DNA of 64,000 bases from Pisolithus tinctorius (GCA_024663395.1 JANFAH010000004.1:3286001-3350000), one strand, 5' to 3'; shown: positions 1 to 10,454, counted from the first letter of the stretch. Translations and numbers: made by a program. The notes: generated by a model from the letters alone, not told the origin.

Positions 1-1488
1 CCTATACCAATGGAAAGGGGTGACTCTAAGCTCTCCAGAGCACTAAGGTTCAGTCCAAACAAAGCAATACATGCTGAGATACACCCTATTCTTTCCAAAA
101 AGTGCATTGCAATGCTTTTGTCCCTGACTGGTGAAATCATGAAATGTGACCATTTGATGGGATTAAGGGCATGGAGGATGGGAAAATATGATTACATAAT
201 AAACCACATGATCATCCAGATGATTTGTCAGCATGTAAACAATGACAAACATTGGACTTGTACCATTAATCCTCCCTCTTTTACCACAACTCATGAAATC
301 ATCTCTCTAGCTCACATGGTCATTTTCTCAAGGAATTCTTATCAAATACTGGTGGCCACCACAGTTCCATCAGTATAACATGCTCTCAGAACCATCAGTC
401 CCTTAAAAAACCTGCTGTCAGTCATTTCCTGGACTGTTTCCCCCCCCCCCCCCCCCCATGCCTGATGTATTCTGGGACTAATCAGTACTTGGAAGGCTGA
501 AAATGTTATGGAGGTCAATCTGGCACTTCAGAACATGATGTACAAACCAGTCCCCTCTCAACCAATGCATTTCTGGCACAGGAACACTGATATGGAAGTT
601 GGGGTGAGACAAAACCTCCTTGTGCTCTGAGCACCATAAGAGGGTTCACTAGATCTCACTCTGATCTGAACTGTAGATGACTGGGGAAGGATTATTTGAT
701 CATATGTGACCAAAGGAGATATTCAGGGCCAGATGGAAGCACAGGCTTCTGCTTCATGGCAGTGCAGTAGCATATCCTTCTGATGACACCCAGGGGTAAA
801 GAGGATTTTGTCTTGCCCTAACTTCCATACCACTGTCCCTGTGCCATAAATGGATTGGTTGAGAGGGGACTGGTTTGTAAATCATGTTCTGAAGTGCCAG
901 ATTGACCTCCATAACATTTTCAGCCTTCCAAGTACTGATTAGTCCCAGAATACATCAGGCATGGGGGGGGGGGGGGGGGAAACAGTCCAGGAAATGACTG
1001 ACAGCAGGTTTTTTAAGGGACTGATGGTTCTGAGAGCATGTTATACTGATGGAACTGTGGTGGCCACCAGTATTTGATAAGAATTCCTTGAGAAAATGAC
1101 CATGTGAGCTAGAGAGATGATTTCATGAGTTGTGGTAAAAGAGGGAGGATTAATGGTACAAGTCCAATGTTTGTCATTGTTTACATGCTGACAAATCATC
1201 TGGATGATCATGTGGTTTATTATGTAATCATATTTTCCCATCCTCCATGCCCTTAATCCCATCAAATGGTCACATTTCATGATTTCACCAGTCAGGGACA
1301 AAAGCATTGCAATGCACTTTTTGGAAAGAATAGGGTGTATCTCAGCATGTATTGCTTTGTTTGGACTGAACCTTAGTGCTCTGGAGAGCTTAGAGTCACC
1401 CCTTTCCATTGGTATAGGTATCATCATTATCTGTGCAGAATAGCCTGAGCTACATCAGCAACAAGTCACATCTCACAAACATTGCAAC
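1..1488. mobile_element. Fold-back (long-palindrome) DNA element, copy 1, left end outside window
   Basis: The sequence from 1 to about 600 returns as its reverse complement from about 830 to 1418, around a unique spacer of about 230 bp. The two arms encode the same 122-residue open frame on opposite strands, so they are near-identical. The right terminus is cut at 1488 by the LTR of E1 and resumes at 9573, ending CACTG at 9589 followed by TA. Copy 2 at 34839-36412 is the same element and gives its full length of 1574 bp. No transposase is encoded. The TA target and the CAGTGAGGGAC-type terminus suggest mobilisation by a Tc1/mariner-type transposase, which is inference. The open frames in the arms show no recognisable domain and are probably not genes. 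Confidence 0.85.
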
Positions 1489-2202
1489 TGTCATGACCAT
1501 GCGATCGTCATAGGTCTTTACTCACGCCGCAACCTTTTCCGCCAGTCATTCGCTCACTCTGCACCAACTCCGCCCACCTTCTATTGTCTATGAACCATCT
1601 CCACTCCGACTGCTGTCAGACTTGTGTCTCTCTCCTACCGGACCGAGCAGTCCGTCCTCTGAGGGGTCATGTGACTACCTTCGCAGTCAGGTACTCCGCA
1701 GCGCGCTCACCACATGGCCCAGCGCCTGGACTATTTCCTTTTCTAGATGTTCTGTGTTACCCGTTCGTATGTCCTCCGTCTACCCTTCATTCGTCGTCCA
1801 GGAAGTTTTACTTGAAAATTTATGAGTCTCCGTATGTCAGTTCCGATTCTGGTTACTGTACCTCCATAGCAGTATAAAAGCATGTACTGTACTCCGCTGT
1901 TCTTCAGTACGAATATCAACTTAGTTCCTACTCCCTCCGATTCCGTCTTCTGTCTGTCGGAGTTATCTCCAACTCTCCGTCTGTACTCTCCCTCTGAAAT
2001 ACGAGGGCTGAGATCGTGCAAGGGGGTAGCGCACGAGCTAAACCCAACGCCCTCACTCCGCTCCGCCTTTGTCTCAGTGGTCTTCGTTCCTGCCGACACT
2101 CCGCTAGTCAGAGTTCTGTTCTTCTGTGTCAGACTTGCCTCCAGACCCTCCTCTAGACCTTGTTTAGCATCGGAGTTGGTCGGAGTAGGCCCGGACTTGA
2201 CA
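1489..2202 (+). repeat. 5' LTR of E1
   Basis: The LTR is 714 bp, begins TGTCATGACC, ends CTTGACA, and matches the 3' LTR at 8854-9567 in length and sequence. A TATAAAA box lies at 1873-1879. The putative mRNA start, set by complementarity to the primer site, is at 1906, 33 nt downstream. LTR-wide enrichment of CTCCG words is visible although this region is not coding. Confidence 0.96.
1873..1916 (+). promoter_or_regulatory. E1 core promoter and self-priming donor
   Basis: TATAAAA at 1873-1879 is followed at 1906-1916 by AGTACGAATAT, the exact reverse complement of the 11 nt at 2205-2215 just inside the LTR. In Tf1/sushi-type elements the first 11 nt of the mRNA fold back as the reverse-transcription primer. 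The spacing from the TATA box fits a start at 1906. Confidence 0.8.
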
Positions 2203-2204
2203 GT

Positions 2205-2215
2205 ATATTCGTACT
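2205..2215 (+). promoter_or_regulatory. E1 self-complementary primer binding site
   Basis: ATATTCGTACT begins 2 nt after the LTR and pairs perfectly with AGTACGAATAT at 1906-1916. No tRNA-type site beginning TGG follows the LTR. E2 and E3 have the same arrangement with different sequences, also starting 2 nt from the LTR, which makes chance unlikely. Confidence 0.8.
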
Positions 2216-2263
2216 CGCACTTGTACGATCTCCTTTTCTGTCTTCCAAAAAACTTACACCATT

Positions 2264-3517
2264 ATGAGAACTCGAGCTCAATCCCAAAGAGAGGTCGCTG
2301 AGAACCTCGCTGTAGCGCTAGCTAATCCACGTCGACTCCCTTCCGTCGTTGAACAGTTCCAGTCTTTCTCCGCTCGACGCCGCTCTCGCGCTGAAGGCGA
2401 AAGCCCTTCGCAAGCTGGTCGCTCCAACCTCCACCCAACAACTTTCCATACTCCGTCTCCTCATAACCGAGATGATGGACCCGACCCCGACCCTGACTAT
2501 CCTGATGGTGATCCCGATGGCGGGGGCAGTGGTGATGGGGATGTCCCCGAAGACCCGGCTGAGCCACCAGAGGATCCCCTCATAGCTCTTGCTAGAGCTG
2601 TCCATGCGCTTGCACGGTCTAGTTCGCGCACTGGGGACTCCGCTCCGAAAACCAAAGTCCGCAAGCCTGACACTTTCGACGGCTCCGATCCTAAGAAACT
2701 CCGCGAGTTCCTCGTACAATGCAAGTTGAACTTCCAAGACCACCCCCACGCATTCCGCTCCGACAGAGCCAAGGTTACCGTCGCTCAGTCTTATCTTAAG
2801 GGTATGGCCCTGGCTTGGTTCAAGCCAGATTTGCTAAACCCCGACAACTATGACTGCCTGCTCTGGATGGACGACTACCATGAGTTCTTACAAGAGCTCA
2901 CAGCTAATTTCGGTCCGCACGATGCTATAGCGGATGCTGTCCAACAACTCGAGAACCTTACCATGAAGGACGGTTCTCGTATTACCAAATATGTCGTGGA
3001 GTTCAACCGCTGGGCTTCGCAAGTCAAGGACTATGGTGTCGGTGCACTCCGCCACCGCTTCTATAGCGGACTTCCAGACCGCATCAAAGACGAGATCGCT
3101 CACGTCGGTAAGCCTTCTACCCTCACACAACTCCGCGAACTCGCCCAAACCATCGATGCGCGCTACTGGGAGCGCAAAGCAGAGATCTCGCGCACCACCA
3201 AGTCTGCCTCTGACAAGTCACAGTCCTCAAACTCCGACAACAAAAGTAAATCATCATCCTCCGCCTCCGCTCCGAAGTCCGACACCAAGGGCAAGGGCAA
3301 ACAGAAAGACCCACCCAAGTCCGATATTGCCCATCTTCTGGGCAAGGATGGCAAACTCACCTCCGCTGAACGCCAGTGCAGGATGAAGAATAACCTCTGC
3401 CTCTTCTGTGGCGAGGCTGGCCATTCCACCGAGGACTGTCCCAAGTCCACCTCTCGTGCAGCTACGGCTGAAACTCCGCCTACTCCGCCTGCGGAGAAGG
3501 CAGAGTCAAAAAATTAG
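2264..3517 (+). CDS. gag: E1 Gag (capsid-nucleocapsid)
   Basis: This intact 417-residue frame begins at the first ATG after the leader. Residues 1-110 are acidic, rich in Pro, Asp and Gly, and low in complexity. A capsid-type retrotransposon Gag domain covers roughly residues 125-305; it contains PDTFDGSDPKKLREFL, typical of chromovirus Gag. A Ser/Lys-rich linker and one CCHC zinc knuckle follow near residue 380 (CLFCGEAGHSTEDC, C-X2-C-X4-H-X4-C), which would bind RNA. It would form the virus-like particle. The stop is TAG at 3515-3517, directly after a slippery heptamer. Codon choice is dominated by TCCGC-containing pairs, as in the rest of E1. Confidence 0.93.
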   Translation: MRTRAQSQREVAENLAVALANPRRLPSVVEQFQSFSARRRSRAEGESPSQAGRSNLHPTTFHTPSPHNRDDGPDPDPDYPDGDPDGGGSGDGDVPEDPAEPPEDPLIALARAVHALARSSSRTGDSAPKTKVRKPDTFDGSDPKKLREFLVQCKLNFQDHPHAFRSDRAKVTVAQSYLKGMALAWFKPDLLNPDNYDCLLWMDDYHEFLQELTANFGPHDAIADAVQQLENLTMKDGSRITKYVVEFNRWASQVKDYGVGALRHRFYSGLPDRIKDEIAHVGKPSTLTQLRELAQTIDARYWERKAEISRTTKSASDKSQSSNSDNKSKSSSSASAPKSDTKGKGKQKDPPKSDIAHLLGKDGKLTSAERQCRMKNNLCLFCGEAGHSTEDCPKSTSRAATAETPPTPPAEKAESKN

Positions 3518-3573
3518 TCCACTCCTCCAGGGAGCTCGCACAGCCTGGAGGAAGCGTTGAACCCAACTGTGCG
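3508..3573 (+). promoter_or_regulatory. E1 gag-pol -1 frameshift signal (slippery heptamer plus pseudoknot)
   Basis: A_AAA_AAT lies at 3508-3514 in the gag frame, immediately before the TAG stop. After a 9-nt spacer there is a perfect 8-bp stem (3524-3531 CCTCCAGG with 3544-3551 CCTGGAGG) enclosing a 12-nt loop. Loop nucleotides CGCACAG (3537-3543) are complementary to CTGTGCG at 3567-3573, which gives an H-type pseudoknot. A -1 slip enters the pol frame. E2 has the same layout with different but complementary stem bases. Confidence 0.82.
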
Positions 3574-6500
3574 CAACCGGACATCTGACTCAACGCGTCT
3601 GCTCTTTCTAGTCCCAATTCTTTACTTCCGTCTGTAACTCTTCTGGATTATTCTGTGGATACTGTTTCTGCGTTGATCGATTCTGGTTCTTCTCATTGCT
3701 TCATAGATCCATCTGTAATTAAAAAATATGCCATTCCTGTTTCCTCCGTCTCTCCGCCAATTCCGCTCCGCTTGTTCGATGGTAGTACAAATGCTGTCAT
3801 TTCTCAAGAAGTAGATTTTTCCCTCCGCTTTCCTTCCGGCGATGTCAATTCCGCTTCGTTTTATGTTACTCCGTTGGATTCTTCTTGTTCGCTGGTATTA
3901 GGACACAACTGGCTCACCCGCTTCAATCCGTCGATTGACTGGGTACTGGGCAGTATATCGTTCAAACCACCGCTACAGGGAATGCCGACGCCCCAGGCGC
4001 CTTCGTCACCTTCCGTTGCGACCTCCGCTCCGGATCCGACACCCTCCGCTCTGTTTGCAGCTCCGACTGCATCGCCAACCGACTCGCCGCGCTCTGCTCC
4101 GCTCATCTCACTCATCAATGCTGCTGTGTATGTCAGAGCCTGTGCCCTCCCTGGCTCTAGACAGTGCCGCTTACAGCTCTCCGCTGATGATGTGAAGCTT
4201 CATGCGTCCTCCGCTTCATCTCCACCTCCTGACCTCTCCTCGGTTCCTTCTGAGTATCACGAGTTTGCCAACGTCTTTAGTAAAGACAAGGCCACTGAAC
4301 TTCTGCCACACCGCTCATTCGATCTCAAGATCGACCTCGAGGAAGGAGCTTCTCCGCCCATTGGTACAATCTACTCTCTTTCTCTGCCAGAGCTTGAAGC
4401 TCTCCGCACCTTCATTGACAAGCATCTTGGCTACGGTTTCATCAAGCAGTCCACCTCCGCTCACGGTGCCCCTGTCCTCTTCGTGAAGAAGAAGGACGGT
4501 TCACTCCGCCTCTGCGTAGACTATCGAGGACTCAACAAAATCACGAAAAAAGATCGCTATCTGCTGCCGCTCATCTCCGACTTACTCGACTCCCCAAGCC
4601 GCGCTAAAGTCTATACCAAGATCGACCTCCACCATGCCTATCATCTAGTCCGCATCGCAGACGGAGATGAATGGAAAACAGCATTCCGCACTCGTTATGG
4701 TTCTTATGAGTGGCGGGTAATGCTGTTCGGTCTGACTAACGCGCCTGCGGCCTTCCAGCGATTCGTCAATAGCATCTTTGTGGACATGCTCGATGTCTGC
4801 ATCGTGGTATACCTCGATGACATCTTAATCTATTCGCAGGATATGGAGTTGCATCGCGAACACGTAAAAGAGGTACTCCGCCACCTTCGAAAGCATGGTC
4901 TTTATGCCAAGCCAGAGAAGTGCGAGTTTCACTCCGACTCTGTCGAGTACCTTGGTTATGTTCTTTCTCCCTCCGGTCTCACCATGTCCGCTGAGAAGGT
5001 TCAGGCAGTCCGCAACTGGCCTGAGCTGCGGAAGGTGCAAGACATCCAGTCTTTCCTTGGCTTCACAAATTTCTATAGACGATTCATTAATAACTACTCT
5101 GACATCATCGTTCCACTCACTCGCCTCATGTGAAAGGGTGCTCCTTGGAACTTTTCCGAGGAGTGCCGCTCCACTTTCCTCTGCCTGAAGGATGCCTTCA
5201 GCTCCGCTCCCATTCTCACTCATTGGGTCCCTGACGCTCCGCTTACAGTTGAAACCGACGCCTCCGACTATGCCATTGCTGGCATTTTGTCGATCACCTG
5301 CTCCGACGGTGAACTCCGCCCGGTCGCTTTCTACTCTCGCACCATGACCGCGCCAGAACTCAACTATGATACCCATGACAAGGAGCTGTTGGCTATCTTC
5401 AAGGCCTTCTGCCATTGGCGGCATTACTTAGAAGGCTCCACCTTACCTGTTGATGTGGTGACAGACCACAAAAACCTTGAGTACTTTTCTACCTCTAAGG
5501 TTCTCACTCGTCGACAGGCCCGCTGGTTGGAGTACCTTTCCCAGTTCAATCTTTCCATCCGCTTCCGACCTGGCCGCCTAGGAGCCAAACCCAACGCACT
5601 TACGCGACGTTGGGATGTCTACCCAAAAGGGGGGGATAGGGACTACGTGCAGGTAAATCCTCACAATCTCCGCCCTATGTTTACACAGGAGCAACTCGCG
5701 TCGTCCCTCCGTACCACCACCCTCATGGCACCTGTGCTCCGCACTGCCATGGTCTTCGATGTTGAGTGCTTGCACTCCGACATCATCTCTGCCCTACCCT
5801 CCGATCCTGTCTCCGCCAGCCATCTCCCAACTCCGACTAAGCCTTGGTGGTCCTTGGACTCCGACGGTCTACTCCGCCTTGACGGTCGTATCTTTGTCCC
5901 TGACATTGATGACCTCCGCCTCCGAGTGCTTCAGTTCAAGCATGATCATCCTCTAGCAGGCCATTTCGGGCAAAACCGCACCTTAGAACTCGTCCGCAGG
6001 GACTATGTGTGGCCCAACCTCTGCTCCGACGTAAAGGAGTACATCAGGTCTTGCACCGCCTGTGGACGGAGCAAAACTCCGCATCACCACCCTTATGGTC
6101 TACTGAAGCAACTCCCCATCCCAGAGAGACCTTGGAACTCCATCTCCATGGACTTCATCGAACACCTCCCCAACTCCGATGGCTACTCCGCCATACTCGT
6201 GGTAGTGGACCGCCTCTCAAAGCAAGCGGTGTTCATCCCCACCCACGACTCTGTCACCTCTGCCGAACTCGCTAAGCTCTTCCTTACCCATGTCTTCTCC
6301 AAGCACGGAGTACCAGCTAATGTCACCTCCAACAGAGGTCCTGAGTTCGTCTCACACTTCTTCCGCTCTCTAGGAAAGGCCCTTGATATGCGTCTTCACT
6401 TCACTTCGGGTTACCACCCAGAAGGCGATGGCCAGACCGAGCGAACGAACCAGACCCTCAAACAGTACCTTCGTGTTTACTGTAACTACCAACAAGACAA

Positions 6501-7233
6501 CTGGGCTGAGCTCTTACCTTTAGCGGAGTTCGCTTTCAACAACGCACCAAGTGCGACTACTGGAGTTTCTCCCTTCTTCGCTAACAAGGGATACCATCCA
6601 AACTTGTCTGTGATCCCTGATCAAGACTTCACCTCTCCGAGGGCTCACGACTACGTCGTCGAGCTCTCCGCCCTTCATGACTTCCTCCGCTCCGAAATGT
6701 CTGCCGCTCAACAGCGCTACCAGGGTCCAGCAGATGCTAAACGCATACCTCCGCCTGAGTTCAAGGTCGGAGAACAGGCCTACGTCAAAGCCAAGTACTT
6801 CCGTTCCACTCGTCCTTTGGAAAAACTCTCCGAAAAGTACTTAGGTCCGTTCACCATCCTGGCCAGGCCAGGTACGCATTCTGTCACCCTTAATCTCCCT
6901 GACTCTATGCGCTCGGTACATCCGGTCTTCCATGTCTCACAACTGGAAGCCACAGCGGCTAACCCTTTCCCAAACCGACAACAACCTCCACCTCCGCCAG
7001 TGGATGTCGATGGTGACCTTGAGTACGAAGTATCAGAGATACTTGACTCTAAGGTGGACCGCCGTCGCCGCCATTGCCAACTCTTGTATCTAGTCCGCTG
7101 GGCTGGTTACGAGAACACCGACGAAGAAACCTCTTGGTTGCTTGCAACTGAGCTGGATCACGCTTCCGACATAGTATCCGCTTTCCATGAATGCTATCCA
7201 CATAAACCTGGCCCATACCAACCTCCGCCATAA
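3509..7233 (+). pseudogene. pol: E1 Pol polyprotein: protease, RT, RNase H, integrase, chromodomain
   Basis: Pol lies in the -1 frame relative to gag and is reached by frameshifting. Domains in order are: aspartic protease with DSGS at about 3679; reverse transcriptase with YLDD at 4810-4821; RNase H with DASDYAIAG near 5260; integrase with an HHCC zinc region around 5940-6075 and the catalytic core; and a C-terminal chromodomain at about 7018-7200 (EYEVSEILDSKV...LVRWAGY...TSWL). Two in-frame TGA codons (3586 and 5131) stand where E2 has CGT and CGC codons for Arg. The second catalytic Asp of the integrase is Asn (AAC at 6331-6333), where E2 keeps Asp; the third residue Glu (6439-6441) is present. 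This copy should be dead for integration in cis. A chromodomain normally steers insertion to marked chromatin. Confidence 0.93.
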
Positions 7234-7391
7234 TACTCCGCCTACATAAACCTCCTCCGCAGGCTAACTCCGCCTCTTACCGAACTACCTTAAGTACTTT
7301 AGAATTTTCTCTGCTTATCCGTTTCACTTCTCAGAGTCACAAGCAAAAACACAAGTCTATCTCGTAGTAATACAGAATATACAGACTAAAG

Positions 7392-7433
7392 ACAAAAAAA
7401 AAAAAAAAACAGAAAAGAAAAAAAAAAAAGAAA
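7392..7433. repeat. A-rich tract between convergent genes of E1
   Basis: Two poly-A runs of about 12-17 separated by mixed bases lie between the end of pol (7233) and the end of the convergent gene (7440). They could hold 3'-end processing signals, but no specific signal is evident. The rest of 7234-7391 shows no gene. Confidence 0.5.
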
Positions 7434-7439
7434 ACAACA

Positions 7440-8660
7440 CTATTCTTCCATCACTTGTCCTCTGCCACCTTCCTGTTCTTCTCCACCTTCCTGCTCCCCT
7501 TCGACTTCTTCCTCGTTATCCCCCTCTGCACCTTCGTCCGCTTCCTCTCGCTGGTCCTCCGCCGCCTCCGACTGCGGCCTCTTCCATCCTCCTCCTGCGC
7601 GTTCGAACTCGGCCACTCTGGCCTCACGCGCATCCTCCCTTCTCCTCATCTCCGCCCACTCTGCCCAGGTGTGGTACAGCGCCCACTCATCGGCGGTCCA
7701 CTCTGCAGCCTCCGCCATCCGCTCCGCTGCCTCTGCCATCCTCTCGAAGGCCAGCGCAGCAGTCTCGTGCGCTTCGGCCTGCCTCTCCATGGCTTGCAGC
7801 TGTCGCTCGCGCTCCCACTCCGCCCACCGCGTGTGGACTCCCGCACCCGAGGGACCCTCGAGTGGGGTCGCAGGCTCGTCTTCTTCTCCGCCTGCCTCCC
7901 GCTCGTCATCCGCCTCTTCCGTCTCCGCCGCTCTCTCCTTCCCCTTCCCTTGCGGTCTCTTCTTCTTCTCCCCACGTGAGCTCCCTGTCCCTGCTCTTTT
8001 CCACAATGGCCCTGCCACCGTGTCCTCCCTCGTCCAGCTACATACCTTCTTCTTCTTGTGACAGGGCAGGCAAGCCCTGGTCTTGCCTTGCCCTGGCTCA
8101 CATTGCCCTGCTGTCAAGCTCGCTACACAGCGAGTACAGGGGGGCCGCCTGGTCGTGGTAACCACCACAGAGGTCCCAGGGACCCTCTGGGCGGTGTTGA
8201 CATCATACACCGCACCGCATAATCTAAGAAATTTAGACTGCGAGTCAGCTCCGCCTGACTCACAGCACTCCGCCACTCACCTTTGTGCGGCCTCATCCTG
8301 CCTGGCCTGAGCCCTCTCTTCAGAGGCCCTTTGCCTCTGCCTTTCTGCCTCCTCCTCTGCTGCCTTCTTCCTTCGAGCCTCCTCTTCCTCCTCTGCTCTC
8401 TTCCTCTGCTCTGCCTCCAACCTCTCCTCCTCCGCCTTCCGCCTCTTGGCCTCCTCATGCTTGGCCTTGCGCTCCGCTTCGCGTTCTCTCTCTCTCTGCT
8501 TGGTCTCCTCTCGTCAGCGTGCCTTCTCCGTGGACTTCTCCCGCTCGGTGTCGGTGGAGTCGTCGGTGAGGACGACCAGTTCTTCATCTGCGACTTGAGA
8601 GTAGTCGCGGACGTGGCCGGGGGTTGGCTGGGGGGTGTTGCTCTGGCGCTGGGAAGGCAT
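7440..8660 (-). pseudogene. E1 convergent spliced gene: coiled coil, zinc cluster, acidic tail
   Basis: It lies opposite to pol, between pol and the 3' LTR. I infer two exons: 8660-8281 (ATG at 8660) and 8223-7440, joined across a 57-nt intron (8224-8280, GTGAGT...CTTAG, phase 2). The joined frame is exactly 388 codons including the stop. Exon 1 encodes a highly charged Glu/Arg/Lys/Ala heptad-like coiled coil. Exon 2 begins with a cysteine cluster, C-X2-C-X8-C-X9-C-X2-C-X6-C, followed by a basic KKKK segment, Ala/Glu-rich helices and a very acidic Glu-rich C-terminus. One in-frame TGA at codon 49 (8516-8514) inactivates this copy. E2 carries the same gene intact with the same intron phase. 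The cluster resembles fungal Zn(II)2Cys6 DNA-binding domains. The function is unknown. Confidence 0.78.
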
Positions 8661-8839
8661 GATGATGGGAAGAAAGGACGAAGGTTCAGTACCCTAACAC
8701 GTGTTTTTAAGCGGTACTTCGAACTCCGACGGAGCTCTGCCGCGGCTAAAGCCATTATCCTCGAGGCATCAAAGTAATTTCAAATGATCAACTCATGTTG
8801 ATCTCGTTCTGTACATACGGCCTTCAGGGGTTCAGGCCC

Positions 8840-8853
8840 TAGGAGGGGGGCAC
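8840..8853 (+). promoter_or_regulatory. E1 polypurine tract
   Basis: The purine-rich run AGGAGGGGGG lies three bases before the 3' LTR start at 8854, the expected position for plus-strand priming. Confidence 0.75.
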
Positions 8854-9567
8854 TGTCATGACCGTGCGATTGTCATAGGTCTTTACTCACTCCGCAACCT
8901 TTTCCGCCGGTCATTCGCTCACTCCGCACCAACTCCGCCCACCTTCTATCGTCTACGAACCATCTCCGCTCCGACTGCTGTCGGACTTGTGTCTCTCTCC
9001 TACCGGACCGAGCAGTCCGTCCTCTGAGGGGTCATGTGACTACCTTCGCAGTCAGGTACTCCGCAGCGCGCTCACCGCATGGCCCAGCGCCTGGACTATT
9101 TCCTTTTCTAGATGTTCTGTGTTACCCGTTCGTATGTCCTCCGTCTACCCTTCATTCATCGTCCAGGAAGTTATACTTGAAAATTTATGAGTCTCCGTAT
9201 GTCAGTTCCGATTCTGGTTACTGTACCTCCATAGCAGTATAAAAGCATGTACTGTACTCCGCTGTTCTTCAGTACGAATATCAACTTAGTTCCTACTCCC
9301 TCTGATTCCGTCTTCTGCCTGTTGGAGTTATCTCCGACTCTCCGTCTGTACTCTCCCTCTGAAATACGAGGGCTGAGATCGTGCAAGGGGGTAGCGCACG
9401 AGCTAAACCCGACGCCCTCACTCTGCTCCACCTTTGTCTTGGCGGTCTTCGTTCCTGCCGACACTCCGCTAGTTGGAGTTCTGTTCTTCTGTGTCGGACT
9501 TGCTTCTGGACCCTCCTCTAGACCTTATTAAGCGTCGGAATTGGTTGGAGTAGGCCCGGACTTGACA
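8854..9567 (+). repeat. 3' LTR of E1
   Basis: The LTR is 714 bp, matches the 5' LTR end to end, and is flanked at its right by the target duplication GCAAC (9568-9572). Differences from the 5' LTR are almost all C/T or A/G. Confidence 0.96.
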
Positions 9568-9572
9568 GCAAC

Positions 9573-9591
9573 ACTTTTGTCCCTCACTGTA
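9573..9591. mobile_element. Displaced terminus of fold-back element copy 1, with TA target
   Basis: ACTTTTGTCCCTCACTG followed by TA continues the fold-back terminus interrupted at 1488. The same bases end copy 2 at 36396-36414. The fragment shows that E1 jumped into the last 20-25 bp of the fold-back element. Confidence 0.85.
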
Positions 9592-9593
9592 CT

Positions 9594-10312
9594 TGTCACA
9601 ACCATGCATTTACTCTAAGTCCCTACTCCTCTGCTCATTCACACTCTCTGCACCAACTCTGCCTGCACTCTACCATTTACAAATCTCCTCCACTGTGCCT
9701 TCTGTTGGACTTGTACTGGTCTCTCATCAGACCATGCAGACCATCCTCCAAGAGGTCATGTGACCATCTTTCAGACTTCTTGTTGACAGTGCACAGTCAG
9801 GTACTCTGCAGCATGTGCACCACATGGTCCAGCACCTGGACTGTTTCCTTTTTGGCTTGTTCTGTGTTACCTGTCATATGTTCTCCATCTTCCCTTCATT
9901 CATCATCCAGGAAGTTGTTACTTGAAAACTTATGAGTCTCCATATGTCAGTCCTGATTCCAGTTACTGTACCTCCATAGCAGCATAAATGCATGTACAGT
10001 ACTCCACTGTTCTTCAGTATGAATATCACCAAAGTTCCTACTCCATCTCTCTCCATCTTCTGTCTGTCAGAGTTATCTCCAAACATCTGTCTGGTCTCTT
10101 CCTCTGAAATATGAGGGCTGACATTGTGCAAGGGGGTAGTGCACAAGCTAAACCCAACACCCTCACTCTGCTCCATTTCTGCCTCAGCTGACTTTGTCCC
10201 TGCCAATCCTCTGCTAGTCAGAGTTCCATTCATCTGTGTCAGACTTGCTTCCACACCTCTCTCCAGACCTGGTTAAGCATCAGAGTTGGTCAGAGTAGTC
10301 TCAGACTTGACA
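9594..10312 (+). repeat. Solo LTR of the E1 family, old copy
   Basis: The 719-bp sequence runs TGTCACAACC...CTTGACA and aligns end to end with the E1 LTR. It is flanked by the 5-bp duplication GTACT at 9589-9593 and 10313-10317. Nearly every CCG of the E1 LTR reads CTG or CCA here, so it is the oldest and most CpG-eroded copy. Its insertion point straddles the TA border of the fold-back element. Confidence 0.93.
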
Positions 10313-10454
10313 GTACTCTATAGAATCATATGTGTCTTGCTTAATTCACTTGCTCTATATGTTCCTTGGCATCCATTCCACTTATACATCTACCTTTCTG
10401 AGATAAGTTGTGATTAGAACAGTTAGAACAACCACTGTTTTCCTGATGCATGGA

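Larger units (their letters stand above)
1489..9567 (+). mobile_element. E1: full-length chromodomain Ty3/gypsy retrotransposon (Tf1/sushi-like), degenerate
   Basis: The element is 8079 bp. Two 714-bp LTRs both run TGTCATGACC...CTTGACA. The 5-bp target duplication GCAAC lies at 1484-1488 and 9568-9572, exactly inside the terminus of the fold-back element. The order is 5' LTR, self-complementary primer site, gag, frameshift signal, pol (protease, RT, RNase H, integrase, chromodomain), a convergent two-exon gene, a purine tract and the 3' LTR. The LTRs differ at roughly 33 positions by eye, almost all transitions (about 95% identity), so it is not a very recent insertion. Pol has two TGA codons and an integrase active-site change, so this copy is not autonomous. 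Confidence 0.97.

Noticed and set aside
10..378. 122-residue open frame in the fold-back arm and its mirror at 1041-1427
   Set aside because: It lies wholly in palindrome arms, has no domain, and is broken in copy 2, so it is probably a chance frame.
7455..7979. Long plus-strand frames opposite the E1 convergent gene
   Set aside because: They are Leu/Ser/Pro-rich complements of a Glu/Arg-rich coding region, typical shadows.
8123..8755. 210-residue Arg/Pro-rich minus-strand frame in E1
   Set aside because: It overlaps exon 1 of the convergent gene in another frame. The spliced model with matching phase in E2 is better supported.
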